Origin: Pseudomonadales bacterium
GTDB taxonomy: Bacteria; Pseudomonadota; Gammaproteobacteria; Pseudomonadales; Azotimanducaceae
Reading direction: 5' to 3'
DNA length: 54,988 nt
Assembly: GCA_016779585.1 (NCBI GenBank)
Contig: JADHNI010000016.1
Span: 1 to 54,988 of the forward strand
In this document: in pieces, positions 45,046 through 53,466 of the stretch
Position numbering within the stretch: position 1 is the first letter of the stretch
Layout: every line of letters begins with the position of its first letter
Made by a program: the position numbers and the translations under genes
Notes under the pieces: model-generated
The model's database searches: none
The model's input: only the letters and a program-made list of their open reading frames with translations
Told to the model about the DNA's origin: nothing

Positions 45046-46965
45046 TCAATACCCGGTCATGGGTCGCCACCAGGGCGTGACGGGCAGCGTCGGACGCATG
45101 ATGGAGTTCACTTTACCCGGATCGACCTGTTCCGGGACGACCAGATAATCCGTAAACGACAACTCGTAGCGTCTGGCATTCAGAACATGCAGATCAAGTC
45201 CGTTCCGTTGTTCAGCCAGGTCAACAAACTCCCGCGCAAGCTCCCTTGCATCCGGCGCCAGGAAGACAAAACCCTGCAGCAGATAATCGCTCGTCAGCAG
45301 CTTAAGTCGTGCATGTGATTGGGCAAGCAGCTTGCGGCGTTCCAGCTCGCGCCGTGCCGGTGAACGAATCTCTTCAAGCTGCTTCAACTGGCTCGTTGTT
45401 AGGTTGAACCCCTTGCGATCAATCACCCGCTGCAACCCGGGGTGATCCGTCTCCAGGGTTGAATAAAAGGGAACGATGGTGCCAAATCCCGCCCGCTTCA
45501 AGGTGTGACCAAATACAGGCCAGGTGTTTCTGGGCAGCAGTTCTCGAGAACCGTCTTCTGCTCGCTCTGACAAAGCCGAGGTTTGCGACGAATCGAAGAC
45601 CGCAAATCCGCCGGGCGCAATCGCCCGTTTCACAAACTCGTAAAATTCCCGACTGTAGAGTTTCGCCAGGTCGTAATTGTTGGGCACCGGAAGATCGATA
45701 TAGATCGCATCATAGCGTTCAGCCGTTCTGCGCAGGTACTGGTAGCCATCGGTTATTACAGTGCTTACACGTTCGCTGCTGAAGGCATCGTCGTTCACCT
45801 GCTTGAGAACCGGGTCAGTTTTGGCCAATCCGATCAGCACGGGATCGATATCAATGTGCTGGATGTCCGATATACCCGGGTACTTAAGCAGCTCCCGCAC
45901 CAGGAAACCGTCACCGCCACCGAGCACCAGCACACGCCGCGGAACCTCGCCATTCAGGATGATGGGAAAGTGTGCGAACCACTCGTGGTAGACCTCCTCC
46001 AGGCCGGTATCTGTCTGCAGCGCGCCATTAAGGAAAAGCTTCTGATCCACAGGAAAGTTGGGATCTCGATCCAGCTTGTTGCTGTAGACCGCAAGAAAAT
46101 CTGCATAGAAACTCGGTTCTATACCCTCTACAAGGTCTATGACCTGGTAGGCAGAGCGGGTTCTCCGGATCTCCGGCAAATCAGCCCGCGGACTGAACAG
46201 ACCGGCGAGCCCATCGTCCATGCGGTGGTAGTAATAGTATCGCTGCAGGAAATACTGATTAATAACGCTGATGTTTACCATGGCAATCAGCAGGCAGGCC
46301 GCTACTGCGGCGACGGTAAACTGGTCAATAATCGATGCCGCCCCACCCAGGCGAAACAGCCAGATCCAGATTGCTACCAACAAGTTGATTGAGGCGATTA
46401 ACAGTCCCGCGGTAATCAGGTCCATTGAGGTCACGATAACCAGTGGAAACAACATGGCTCCAACAAGGGAACCCAGGTAATCCCAGCCAAGGGCAAGATT
46501 GGCGGCACGAGTTTCATCCCGAATCTCGCGCGCCAGCCTCATCACAAGCGGCAACTCCGTCCCTGTCAGGATTCCCAGGATAAACACGACCGGAAATACG
46601 ATGCTGTAAAAAACCATGACTCCGGCAATGACTTCATTACCCATCTGCATCTCGGAATAGAGCGTGTGAGCAGCCTTGATCGCCGGGACCGTCAGTGAGC
46701 CCAGCACCGTCAGCGCGATCTCAACCCGAAGCAAGGTGCGCCAGGGTGACTGCTGCCCCACCTTCTCGCTGAAGAATGCGCCAATACCCATGGCCCCAAG
46801 AAAAACACCCACCACCAGGCTGTACCAGATGACGGTGTTTGCCGCGAGAAGGGACAATGCCTGGGCCGCCAGCAGCTCATAAATAATGCTGCATGCAGCA
46901 AGAATCAGCGCCAGTACAAGAACAGGAACCAGGGAGCGCGGCTCCGGACTCCCGGTCTCACTCAT
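45046..46965 (-). CDS. Membrane-anchored spermidine-synthase-like aminopropyltransferase
   Basis: A 639-residue fusion. Residues 1-240 hold about seven membrane helices and the rest is a spermidine-synthase/methyltransferase-fold domain. The AdoMet-type glycine motif is VLVLGGGDG (about 345-353), the ribose-binding acidic residues are in HIDIDP (370-375), and VITDGYQYLR follows. The next motif, normally an Asp-x-x-Asp-Pro in aminopropyltransferases, reads IDLPVPNN: Asp424 is kept but the second, catalytic Asp position is Val427. The start overlaps the SpeD-like gene by eight bases. It should take decarboxylated AdoMet from that neighbour, but the substitution makes ordinary spermidine synthesis uncertain. 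Confidence 0.85.
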   Translation of the reverse strand: MSETGSPEPRSLVPVLVLALILAACSIIYELLAAQALSLLAANTVIWYSLVVGVFLGAMGIGAFFSEKVGQQSPWRTLLRVEIALTVLGSLTVPAIKAAHTLYSEMQMGNEVIAGVMVFYSIVFPVVFILGILTGTELPLVMRLAREIRDETRAANLALGWDYLGSLVGAMLFPLVIVTSMDLITAGLLIASINLLVAIWIWLFRLGGAASIIDQFTVAAVAACLLIAMVNISVINQYFLQRYYYYHRMDDGLAGLFSPRADLPEIRRTRSAYQVIDLVEGIEPSFYADFLAVYSNKLDRDPNFPVDQKLFLNGALQTDTGLEEVYHEWFAHFPIILNGEVPRRVLVLGGGDGFLVRELLKYPGISDIQHIDIDPVLIGLAKTDPVLKQVNDDAFSSERVSTVITDGYQYLRRTAERYDAIYIDLPVPNNYDLAKLYSREFYEFVKRAIAPGGFAVFDSSQTSALSERAEDGSRELLPRNTWPVFGHTLKRAGFGTIVPFYSTLETDHPGLQRVIDRKGFNLTTSQLKQLEEIRSPARRELERRKLLAQSHARLKLLTSDYLLQGFVFLAPDARELAREFVDLAEQRNGLDLHVLNARRYELSFTDYLVVPEQVDPGKVNSIMRPTLPVTPWWRPMTGY

Positions 46966-47359
46966 CCCCGGCCCTTCTTTCTATCACGCGAAGGTGCGTA
47001 CGCCCCGCATGAAGGATATCGGCCAGCTGCAGGAGTGCGCCATCCGCATCCAGCGTGGGACCACACGTAAAGATGTCAACACAGGCAGCATTACTTTCGG
47101 GCCACGTATGCAGACTGGCGTGGGATTCAGCAAGCAGCACAACCACGGTTGCCCCTTCAGGTTCAAACTGGTGGCTGCGAACTCCGAGAACTGTTGCACC
47201 ATGTTTCTTAAGGGTGTCGACAAAGGACTGTTCGATCGCCTCGACTGTCGCAATATTTTCAGCGGGACAACCCGTCAGGTCTGCCAGGTAATGCATACCC
47301 AGGCGGCCTTCGGGCCAATGATCATTTTCCGATGTAAAGCTCAATTCCTGCTTCCTCAA
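46958..47359 (-). CDS. speD: S-adenosylmethionine decarboxylase (prokaryotic SpeD type)
   Basis: A 133-residue proenzyme of the small bacterial AdoMet decarboxylase family, which self-cleaves to make a pyruvoyl group. The cleavage site is LLAESHASLHTWPE, with Ser79 as pyruvoyl precursor and His84 next in the site; Cys99 (IFTCG) is the third catalytic residue. All three are present, so activity is expected. Start is uncertain: TTG 47359 or TTG 47344, both overlapping the end of the upstream membrane gene. It supplies the aminopropyl donor to the downstream synthase-like protein. Confidence 0.87.
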   Translation of the reverse strand: MRKQELSFTSENDHWPEGRLGMHYLADLTGCPAENIATVEAIEQSFVDTLKKHGATVLGVRSHQFEPEGATVVVLLAESHASLHTWPESNAACVDIFTCGPTLDADGALLQLADILHAGRTHLRVIERRAGDE

Positions 47360-48032
47360 TAGTCGAGTAGTTCAGCAAAACCACAAGCAGCACAAGAAGT
47401 ATGATGCCCTGGACGATCATCATGGGCTGGCTGATGCTGGCTTCCTGATATCGACGGACATAAAGTGGCAATAACAATCCTACCAGCGCGTTGATAGACG
47501 CCGTAAAAATCGCCGTCGCAAAGATACCGAGCTTCGGATAAAACCAGAGCGCAAACGCCACGGTGCCGACGAACGCACCAATATAGTCGACACCCAGTAT
47601 CCTGCTGGCAGCATTTTTCACTTCAGCGCGAACTTCAATCAACAGTGGAATTTCGAGTCCGGTAAGTACACCAATAACGATAATCAGCAGATGCGCCACA
47701 ATGCTCAGCAGCCAGGCTGGCGCATCCAGAAGGTCAATGAAAAATACCAGCGGTACCGAGACCCCGCCCAGCAAAGCCAGCGCAATTTCAAGAAACTGCA
47801 GGGATAACACGGGCCTGGCCAGAATTCGCTCACCAGCCAGCAGGGCCCCGATACCCATGGAAAACATGTAAAGGCCAATTGTCACACTGTACCGGAGGAC
47901 AGTGTTCCCCAAAAACGCGGACAGCGTTTGTCCCAACAGGAGTTCGTAGACAATACTGCAGAACGCCAGCAAGAAGGTGAAGCCCAGCAGAGGCAGAGAA
48001 ACTTGCTGATTTTCTTCAGCCACTGCGTACAT
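47322..48032 (-). CDS. Membrane protein paralogous to the helices of the synthase-like protein, no catalytic domain
   Basis: A 236-residue polytopic membrane protein with about seven helices. Its sequence (TFLLAFCSIVYELLLGQTLS; NTVLRYSVTIGLYMFSMGIG; VLTGLEIPLLIE) clearly parallels the membrane half of the aminopropyltransferase gene (ACSIIYELLAAQALSLL; NTVIWYSLVVGVFLGAMGIG; ILTGTELPLVMR), but it ends without a synthase domain. ATG 48032 has GAAGGA upstream and overlaps the kinase-like gene's stop (TGATG). The SpeD-like gene overlaps its 3' end. It may form a heteromeric membrane complex with the fused protein. Function unknown. Confidence 0.8.
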   Translation of the reverse strand: MYAVAEENQQVSLPLLGFTFLLAFCSIVYELLLGQTLSAFLGNTVLRYSVTIGLYMFSMGIGALLAGERILARPVLSLQFLEIALALLGGVSVPLVFFIDLLDAPAWLLSIVAHLLIIVIGVLTGLEIPLLIEVRAEVKNAASRILGVDYIGAFVGTVAFALWFYPKLGIFATAIFTASINALVGLLLPLYVRRYQEASISQPMMIVQGIILLVLLVVLLNYSTIEEAGIELYIGK

Positions 48033-49093
48033 CAAAATTCCTTCAGCTGGGCCAGCCCGCCATGGTCCAGTGCTGCCTGGACGTGTCGGCACGCCATGGT
48101 GGCAATGAGCTGAACACCACGTTCGTTAGAGAGGTCCATGGAACCTCCCGTCACCATTGCAGTAGCGAGTCCTCCCTGGAGGTGACTGAGCGCATAATCC
48201 TGCCAGAGCTGTTCCAAGGAATAACCATTCACTCCGGCTGACGTGAGTGATTCGTGATACGCGCGAACCAGCGCCTGCTCATGATCACGGCGCAGGTCTG
48301 TTTCGAGTGACCCACCCAGAATATAGGCAAGGTCATAGGAACCTGGACCTCGACCTATACCTTGCCAATCAATCACAACAACTTCGCCAGAACCTTCGGG
48401 CCCGAACAGCATGTTCTCAACCCGGAAATCCTGGTGCACCAGTGTCCAGGGACTGCGGGCAGCGAGCTTTTTGTTGACGTTCAGGTAGTTGCCACTGAAG
48501 CGTTGATATACCTCGAGGCCATCTTCAGGCAGATAGTCGGCAAATGCCTCAGAGAATACAGGCAGGATCTGTGTCAGCAGATCATCCACGAAGGCAATAC
48601 GCTCACTGATCATGTCAGGAATCCAGGCCATATCATCGCCCTTCACCGTATCCCACCAGACCGCGTGAATTTGTCCGAGCACCCTCACTGCTGCCATCGC
48701 CTGCTCAACAGACATGCCGGCAGTCTGGTCCACCATGGTCAAACCACTCAGGTCCTGCATCACAATAACGAAGTTTGCGGTGCCGCATTCTATATCGGTG
48801 TAATAAATCTCGGGCAAACCCACTGTTGCTGCCGGCGCCAGTTCTGCATAAAACCTGATCTCGGCATCGAACATACCAAGGGCCACACCCTGCGTCCTGT
48901 TTTCCTCAAACGAAGAAGGCAGCTTGACCACAACACTGTCCGGCACACCTTCGCCCTCGAGTGTGACCCGGAAGATGTCTCCCATCAGACCGACACCCTG
49001 CCCAATCTGCTGGATCTCCATTTCCCGAACGTCACCCTTGAGGGCATCAGATAACCATGCCGTGGTCACCTCAGAGATAGAAGCTGGAATCAT
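48032..49093 (-). CDS. Phosphotransferase-like protein (APH/ecdysteroid-kinase fold)
   Basis: A 353-residue APH-fold protein with LVHQDFRVENMLF as catalytic loop and VVIDWQGIGRGPGSYDLAY as metal-binding segment. The N-lobe has GQGVGLMGDIFRVTL, similar in layout to the protein at 42645. ATG 49093 gives a normal start; ATG 49120 adds nine residues. Its stop overlaps the start of the membrane gene that opens the polyamine-type cassette, so all four genes form one transcript. It could phosphorylate a substrate or product of that cassette, or act on its own with the divergent SDR. Confidence 0.82.
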   Translation of the reverse strand: MIPASISEVTTAWLSDALKGDVREMEIQQIGQGVGLMGDIFRVTLEGEGVPDSVVVKLPSSFEENRTQGVALGMFDAEIRFYAELAPAATVGLPEIYYTDIECGTANFVIVMQDLSGLTMVDQTAGMSVEQAMAAVRVLGQIHAVWWDTVKGDDMAWIPDMISERIAFVDDLLTQILPVFSEAFADYLPEDGLEVYQRFSGNYLNVNKKLAARSPWTLVHQDFRVENMLFGPEGSGEVVVIDWQGIGRGPGSYDLAYILGGSLETDLRRDHEQALVRAYHESLTSAGVNGYSLEQLWQDYALSHLQGGLATAMVTGGSMDLSNERGVQLIATMACRHVQAALDHGGLAQLKEF

Positions 49094-49165
49094 GTGTTCT
49101 GCCTGTATGTTGAAACGCACATGATGCCATTACACTATGGGGCCTTACACCCACAGGAGCCCAAG

Positions 49166-50083
49166 ATGTTCGATTTCACTGGAAAAGTTGTTCTTATTAC
49201 CGGAGCCAGCTACGGCCTTGGCGAGCAGTTCGCCTACGCCTTTGCTGATGCCGGGGCCAACCTGGTGCTTACAGCGCGAAGCACAGAGCAACTGGAGGTG
49301 GTGGCTAAGGCCTGCGAAGACAAGGGCAGCAAGGTCACGATCGTGCCTGGAGATGTTTCAGTAGAAGACGACGTGAGGAAGGTGATTGCAACCGGCATCG
49401 AGGAGCAGGGCCAGATTGACGTACTGATCAACAATGCGGGCATCGCAGATCCACGGGGTGTGTGCGCCGAGAAGTTTGACTCGGAAACCTTCAACCGCAT
49501 TCTCTCTGTCGACCTCGTTGGTGCTTTCTACTATGCACGGGACTGCGGCAGACATATGCTCGAACGAGGGTCCGGTAACATCGTTAACATCACCTCGATC
49601 ATGGCCAGCGGCGCCAATGAGAACAATGTCATGGGTTACAGCGCCGCCAAGGGCGGGCTACTGAACATGACTTACCAGCTGGGTGTCGAGTGGGCAGATC
49701 GCGGTGTTCGCGTGAATGCCGTGTCACCGGGCTTCATCATTACCGAAATGACGCGGCCCATGCTTGAAGCACTGGGTATGGACAAGTGGATTGAAAGCCG
49801 GACGCCCATGCGGCGCCTGGGTGAGGTTCAGGAGGTTACCAACGCCGTGATGTTCCTGGCCTCAGATCTTGCCAGCTACATTACCGGCGTCGACCTTCTG
49901 GTCGATGGTGGCACCAACGCCAGCAACGGCACTTTCCAGATACCACCAATCCACCATGAGTGGAACGAAGACAGGAAGATGGTTCCGAGCCCCTACGAAC
50001 CCGTGCAGCCTCGACCCGACTGGTACCAGGCACTGGAAAAGGGTATTCCCGGACTGCACTACCCGCCTGAAGAAGACAGCTAA
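49166..50083 (+). CDS. SDR with C-terminal extension
   Basis: A 305-residue SDR with TGASYGLGEQ, LINNAGIAD, serine in VNITSIMASG and MGYSAAKGG as YxxxK. After the usual end (VDGGTNAS) it carries about 45 extra residues rich in proline and charge. ACAGGAGCC precedes ATG 49166. It diverges from a kinase-like gene. The stop overlaps that of the convergent mmsA-like gene at 50080-50083. Confidence 0.9.
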   Translation: MFDFTGKVVLITGASYGLGEQFAYAFADAGANLVLTARSTEQLEVVAKACEDKGSKVTIVPGDVSVEDDVRKVIATGIEEQGQIDVLINNAGIADPRGVCAEKFDSETFNRILSVDLVGAFYYARDCGRHMLERGSGNIVNITSIMASGANENNVMGYSAAKGGLLNMTYQLGVEWADRGVRVNAVSPGFIITEMTRPMLEALGMDKWIESRTPMRRLGEVQEVTNAVMFLASDLASYITGVDLLVDGGTNASNGTFQIPPIHHEWNEDRKMVPSPYEPVQPRPDWYQALEKGIPGLHYPPEEDS

Positions 50084-51573
50084 TTGCTGCCTGAAGGAAA
50101 CGCGAAATTCATGTTGTCGCCGTCGGAGGCCGATTGCCATCGCTCGGTAATCGTCTTCCGCTGCGTATAAAACCGAACGCCGTCCGGCCCATAGGCTGCA
50201 AGGTCACCGAACCTGGAGCCTTTCCAGCCGCCAAAACTGTGATTGGCAACGGGAACCGGTAAAGGCACATTAATACCGACCATGCCGGCCTCAACTTGCG
50301 AGGCAAACTGGCGTGCTGAGTAACCATCCCGCGTGAACACGCAACTGCCGTTGCCGTACGGGTTAGCGTTGACGATTTCCAGCGCCTGCGCTGCGCTGTC
50401 TGCTCGCATCAGGCAAAGCACGGGACCAAATATCTCTTCCTGGTATATCGACATGTGAGGAGTAACCTCATCAAAAAGGCTACCGCCAAGAAAATATCCC
50501 GGTTGCTGATATGCAGGATGTTGCCTGCCATCCACCACGAGGTTCGCTCCCTGGCTTACACCGGATTCAATCAGGTCAACAATTCTTTCCCGCTGCGCCC
50601 CGCCATTGACTGGCCCCATATCGAGGTTGTCATTACCCGGTCCTATTTCCAGCGCAGCGACTTTTTCCCCCAGGATGTCCCTCAGGGTGTCTGCCGTTCC
50701 CTCGCCCACCGAAACAACCACTGAAAGGGCCATGCAACGCTGGCCACAGGAACCATAAGCCGCACCCATGATTGCATTTGCTGCTGACTCCAGATCAGCG
50801 TCGGGCAAAATCACCGCGTGATTCTTGGCACCACCCAGAGCCTGCACTCGCTTGTCATGTTCACTGGCCTGCTGGTAAATAGCGCGAGCAACTGGCGTTG
50901 AACCCACAAAACTCACGGCTTTTACATCCTGATGCTGCAGTATCCGTTCAACCGTTGCCTGCCCACCTTGCACCACATTCAAAACACCGTCCGGCAAACC
51001 GGCCTGAGTAAACAGCTCTGCCAGTCTAACCGCAGCAGTGGGTACTTTTTCAGACGGCTTTAACACAAAGGTGTTTCCGCAGGCGATCGCCAGCGGAAAC
51101 ATCCACATCGGAACCATGGCAGGGAAATTGAACGGTGTGATTCCGGCGCAGACGCCCAGCGGGGCCAGTTCACTCCAGCTATCGATGTCGGGACCCGCCA
51201 GTCGACTGTGTTCACCCTTAAGGTGCTCAGAAATCCCCATGGCGTATTCGACATTTTCAATACCGCGCTGCAGTTCACCGGCAGAGTCTGCCAGCGTCTT
51301 GCCGTGTTCCTCCGTGATGATGGCGCAGAGTTCATCACTGTGTTCATTCAGCAGGCGATGATAGTTACGCAGTATCCCCGCGCGCTTAGCGGGTTCTACG
51401 TGACGCCAGGTTTGAAACGCAGTGTTCGCGGAAGACACGGCCCTGTCTACCAACTCGGAGTCCGCAAAGGGCACCGTTGCAACCGGTTCCCCGGTAGCGG
51501 GATTCAAAACTTCCATGGATTCGCCACCGAAAGTGACGCCGCCACCATCAATGTAGTGTTGTACCTGTCTCAT
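50080..51573 (-). CDS. mmsA: Methylmalonate-semialdehyde dehydrogenase (CoA-acylating)
   Basis: A 497-residue aldehyde dehydrogenase of the MmsA type, converting (methyl)malonate semialdehyde to propionyl- or acetyl-CoA with NAD and CoA, as in valine and myo-inositol breakdown. The family-specific segments are GITPFNFPAMVPMWMFPLAI, AVSFVGSTPVARAIY and RVQALGGAKNHAVILPDADL; the catalytic Cys lies in YGSCGQRCMALS. Length is normal. It stands alone here but would supply propionyl-CoA metabolism near the acyl-CoA carboxylase genes. Confidence 0.93.
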   Translation of the reverse strand: MRQVQHYIDGGGVTFGGESMEVLNPATGEPVATVPFADSELVDRAVSSANTAFQTWRHVEPAKRAGILRNYHRLLNEHSDELCAIITEEHGKTLADSAGELQRGIENVEYAMGISEHLKGEHSRLAGPDIDSWSELAPLGVCAGITPFNFPAMVPMWMFPLAIACGNTFVLKPSEKVPTAAVRLAELFTQAGLPDGVLNVVQGGQATVERILQHQDVKAVSFVGSTPVARAIYQQASEHDKRVQALGGAKNHAVILPDADLESAANAIMGAAYGSCGQRCMALSVVVSVGEGTADTLRDILGEKVAALEIGPGNDNLDMGPVNGGAQRERIVDLIESGVSQGANLVVDGRQHPAYQQPGYFLGGSLFDEVTPHMSIYQEEIFGPVLCLMRADSAAQALEIVNANPYGNGSCVFTRDGYSARQFASQVEAGMVGINVPLPVPVANHSFGGWKGSRFGDLAAYGPDGVRFYTQRKTITERWQSASDGDNMNFAFPSGSN

Positions 51574-51720
51574 CTGATTTACCTGCCGCCTATCCTGGGT
51601 CCGAGGACGTCCCGCATGGTAGCCAATGACCCATGCCTGCGCAAAGGAATTGCCAGGACTGCCAAAATACTTTTGACTAGAGCCTTTGCGCCAACATTTT
51701 CTTTAAAGAAGGGAGACAAC

Positions 51721-52335
51721 ATGTCCGGAGACTTCACGCTGGAAGAAGCCATTTACAACTGCCGAGCCATGCGCCGCATCAAATCCGATGAAGTACCGGA
51801 AGATATGCTGGTCAAGCTGATTGACGCGGCCAACCAGGCACCTTCCGGTTCGAACAGCCAGAATGCTCGCTGGGTGGTCGTCCGTGACCCTGATACAAAG
51901 AAGCAGCTCGCAGACCTGAACCGTTTGCATGCTGAACCTTATATCAAACCCAACCTGGACAATCCCTCGAACGAAAAGCAGAAACGTATGCTCGACGCGG
52001 TTGTCTGGCAGATGGATCACATGCACGAGATTCCCGCACTGATCGTTGCCTGTTTCGACTACCCGGAAAAAGTTGAAGGTCTCGGTGTCTACCGAAGTGC
52101 AGGATCCGTCTGGCCGGGTATTCAGAATCTTCTACTGACCGCCCGATCTCTCGGGCTTGGTGCCGCACCAACCACTCTCGCCCTAAGAGACCAGGATGCT
52201 GTTCGAAAAGTATTGAACCTGCCGGAAACTTTCGCAGCGCTATGCCTGATCCCGCTGGGGTATCCCATGGGCAAGTTTGGTCCGGTCTCTCGCCGACCCG
52301 TTTCAGACATCATGCGATTCGACCGCTGGGATTGA
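51721..52335 (+). CDS. Nitroreductase-family FMN oxidoreductase
   Basis: A 204-residue nitroreductase-fold protein. It opens with EEAIYNCRAMRRIKSDEVPE, the family start, then AANQAPSGSNSQNARWVVVR for FMN binding, and ends with LGLGAAPTTLA and PLGYPMGKFGPVSRRPV. The frame is open upstream, but ATG 51721 has GGGAGA and matches the family. Reduces nitro or quinone-like or other electron-poor compounds; the natural substrate is not evident. Confidence 0.9.
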   Translation: MSGDFTLEEAIYNCRAMRRIKSDEVPEDMLVKLIDAANQAPSGSNSQNARWVVVRDPDTKKQLADLNRLHAEPYIKPNLDNPSNEKQKRMLDAVVWQMDHMHEIPALIVACFDYPEKVEGLGVYRSAGSVWPGIQNLLLTARSLGLGAAPTTLALRDQDAVRKVLNLPETFAALCLIPLGYPMGKFGPVSRRPVSDIMRFDRWD

Positions 52336-52428
52336 TTTTTCGGATGCTGAGAACTCTGCAACGTGCTTGACATCAGCAGGCCGCAATTCCTATCTTGCCT
52401 AACCACATAGATTCCGGAGTTTTTCCAC

Positions 52429-53454
52429 ATGGCACGGGACCTGCTACCCATTCGCGGCGCCCCCGCATCACCTTACACGCGCAAGATGCTCGCCGTGCTG
52501 CGTTACCGGCGGATACCTTACCGCTTCATCCAGGAGGTGGGTGAAGAAGAATTACCCGAACCGAAAGTGGGACTGATTCCAGTCATCTATTTTCGCGACA
52601 GCACAGGCGCCCTGGAGCCGACGGTAGACAGCACACCTGTTATCCGCAAACTCGAGGAAGAATATCCCGGCCGTTCGATTATCCCTGGCGACCCCGTCGT
52701 CGCGTTCCTGAACTACCTGCTGGAAGACTACGGTGATGAATGGCTGACCAAGGCGATGTTCCACTATCGCTGGTACTACCAGGACGACATCGACATGGCC
52801 GGATCTATCCTGCCCTTTTATCGTGCCGGCGTTAATCAATCCGACGAAACCATTAACAACCTGAACAAGGTATTTGCCGAACGCCAGATATCAAGGCTGT
52901 ACGTGGTTGGTTCCAATAACGTGACAGCCAGTGTGATCGAAGACAGCTACAGGAACTTTCTTTCAGGGTTAAACGAACACCTGAAGACCATGCCATTCCT
53001 GTTGGGTACAAGACCGTCTTCGGCAGACTTTGCCTGCTATGGACAACTGACCCAGCTCACACAGTTCGATCCAACTCCTTCAAGGGTCGCCATCAGGGAG
53101 TTCCCCCGGGTACATGCCTGGGTCAGCAAAACAGAAGATCTTTCCGGTTGGGGTAAAGGCGAGTTCCTGACCGCAGACAACCTGCCTGGCACGATAACGA
53201 CATTGCTTAAGGAAATAGGCCGCACCTATGTGCCGGTTATGCTGGCCAATGCAAGAGCCATCGACCAGGGTCTCGATAAGGTAGAAACGGTCGTCGAAGG
53301 CAAAACCTGGGAACAGGTCCCGTTCCCCTACCAGGCCAAGTGCCTGCAGTGGCTCAGGATTGAATTCTCGAAACTGTCCGTGGAAGAACAGGATTCTGTT
53401 ATGGGAATCCTGAACGGCACCGGTTGTGAGTCGCTGCTGCAGAAACCGGAATAG
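52429..53454 (+). CDS. Glutathione S-transferase-like protein
   Basis: A 341-residue protein with an N-terminal thioredoxin-fold GST domain (GAPASPYTRKMLAVLRYRRI, with Ser/Tyr in SPYTRK, then LIPVIYF and DSTPVIRKLEEEYPGR) and an alpha-helical C-terminal domain (LGTRPSSADFACYGQLTQL). It is about 100 residues longer than ordinary GSTs, with an extra helical tail after VHAWVSKTEDL. Glutathione use is likely but not certain. It stands 12 bases before the propeller gene. Confidence 0.8.
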   Translation: MARDLLPIRGAPASPYTRKMLAVLRYRRIPYRFIQEVGEEELPEPKVGLIPVIYFRDSTGALEPTVDSTPVIRKLEEEYPGRSIIPGDPVVAFLNYLLEDYGDEWLTKAMFHYRWYYQDDIDMAGSILPFYRAGVNQSDETINNLNKVFAERQISRLYVVGSNNVTASVIEDSYRNFLSGLNEHLKTMPFLLGTRPSSADFACYGQLTQLTQFDPTPSRVAIREFPRVHAWVSKTEDLSGWGKGEFLTADNLPGTITTLLKEIGRTYVPVMLANARAIDQGLDKVETVVEGKTWEQVPFPYQAKCLQWLRIEFSKLSVEEQDSVMGILNGTGCESLLQKPE

Positions 53455-53466
53455 CGGTTCACTGGC

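Noticed and set aside
45583-46392. Plus-strand 269-residue frame inside the aminopropyltransferase gene
   Set aside because: Antisense shadow of a gene with clear motifs; no family signal of its own.
50080-50083. Overlapping convergent stop codons
   Set aside because: Seen also at 22980-22985. Tight packing of convergent genes is common, with no sign of a shared element.
51208-51720. Upstream extension of the nitroreductase
   Set aside because: The extension lies over the mmsA gene on the other strand. ATG 51721 has GGGAGA and matches the family start.
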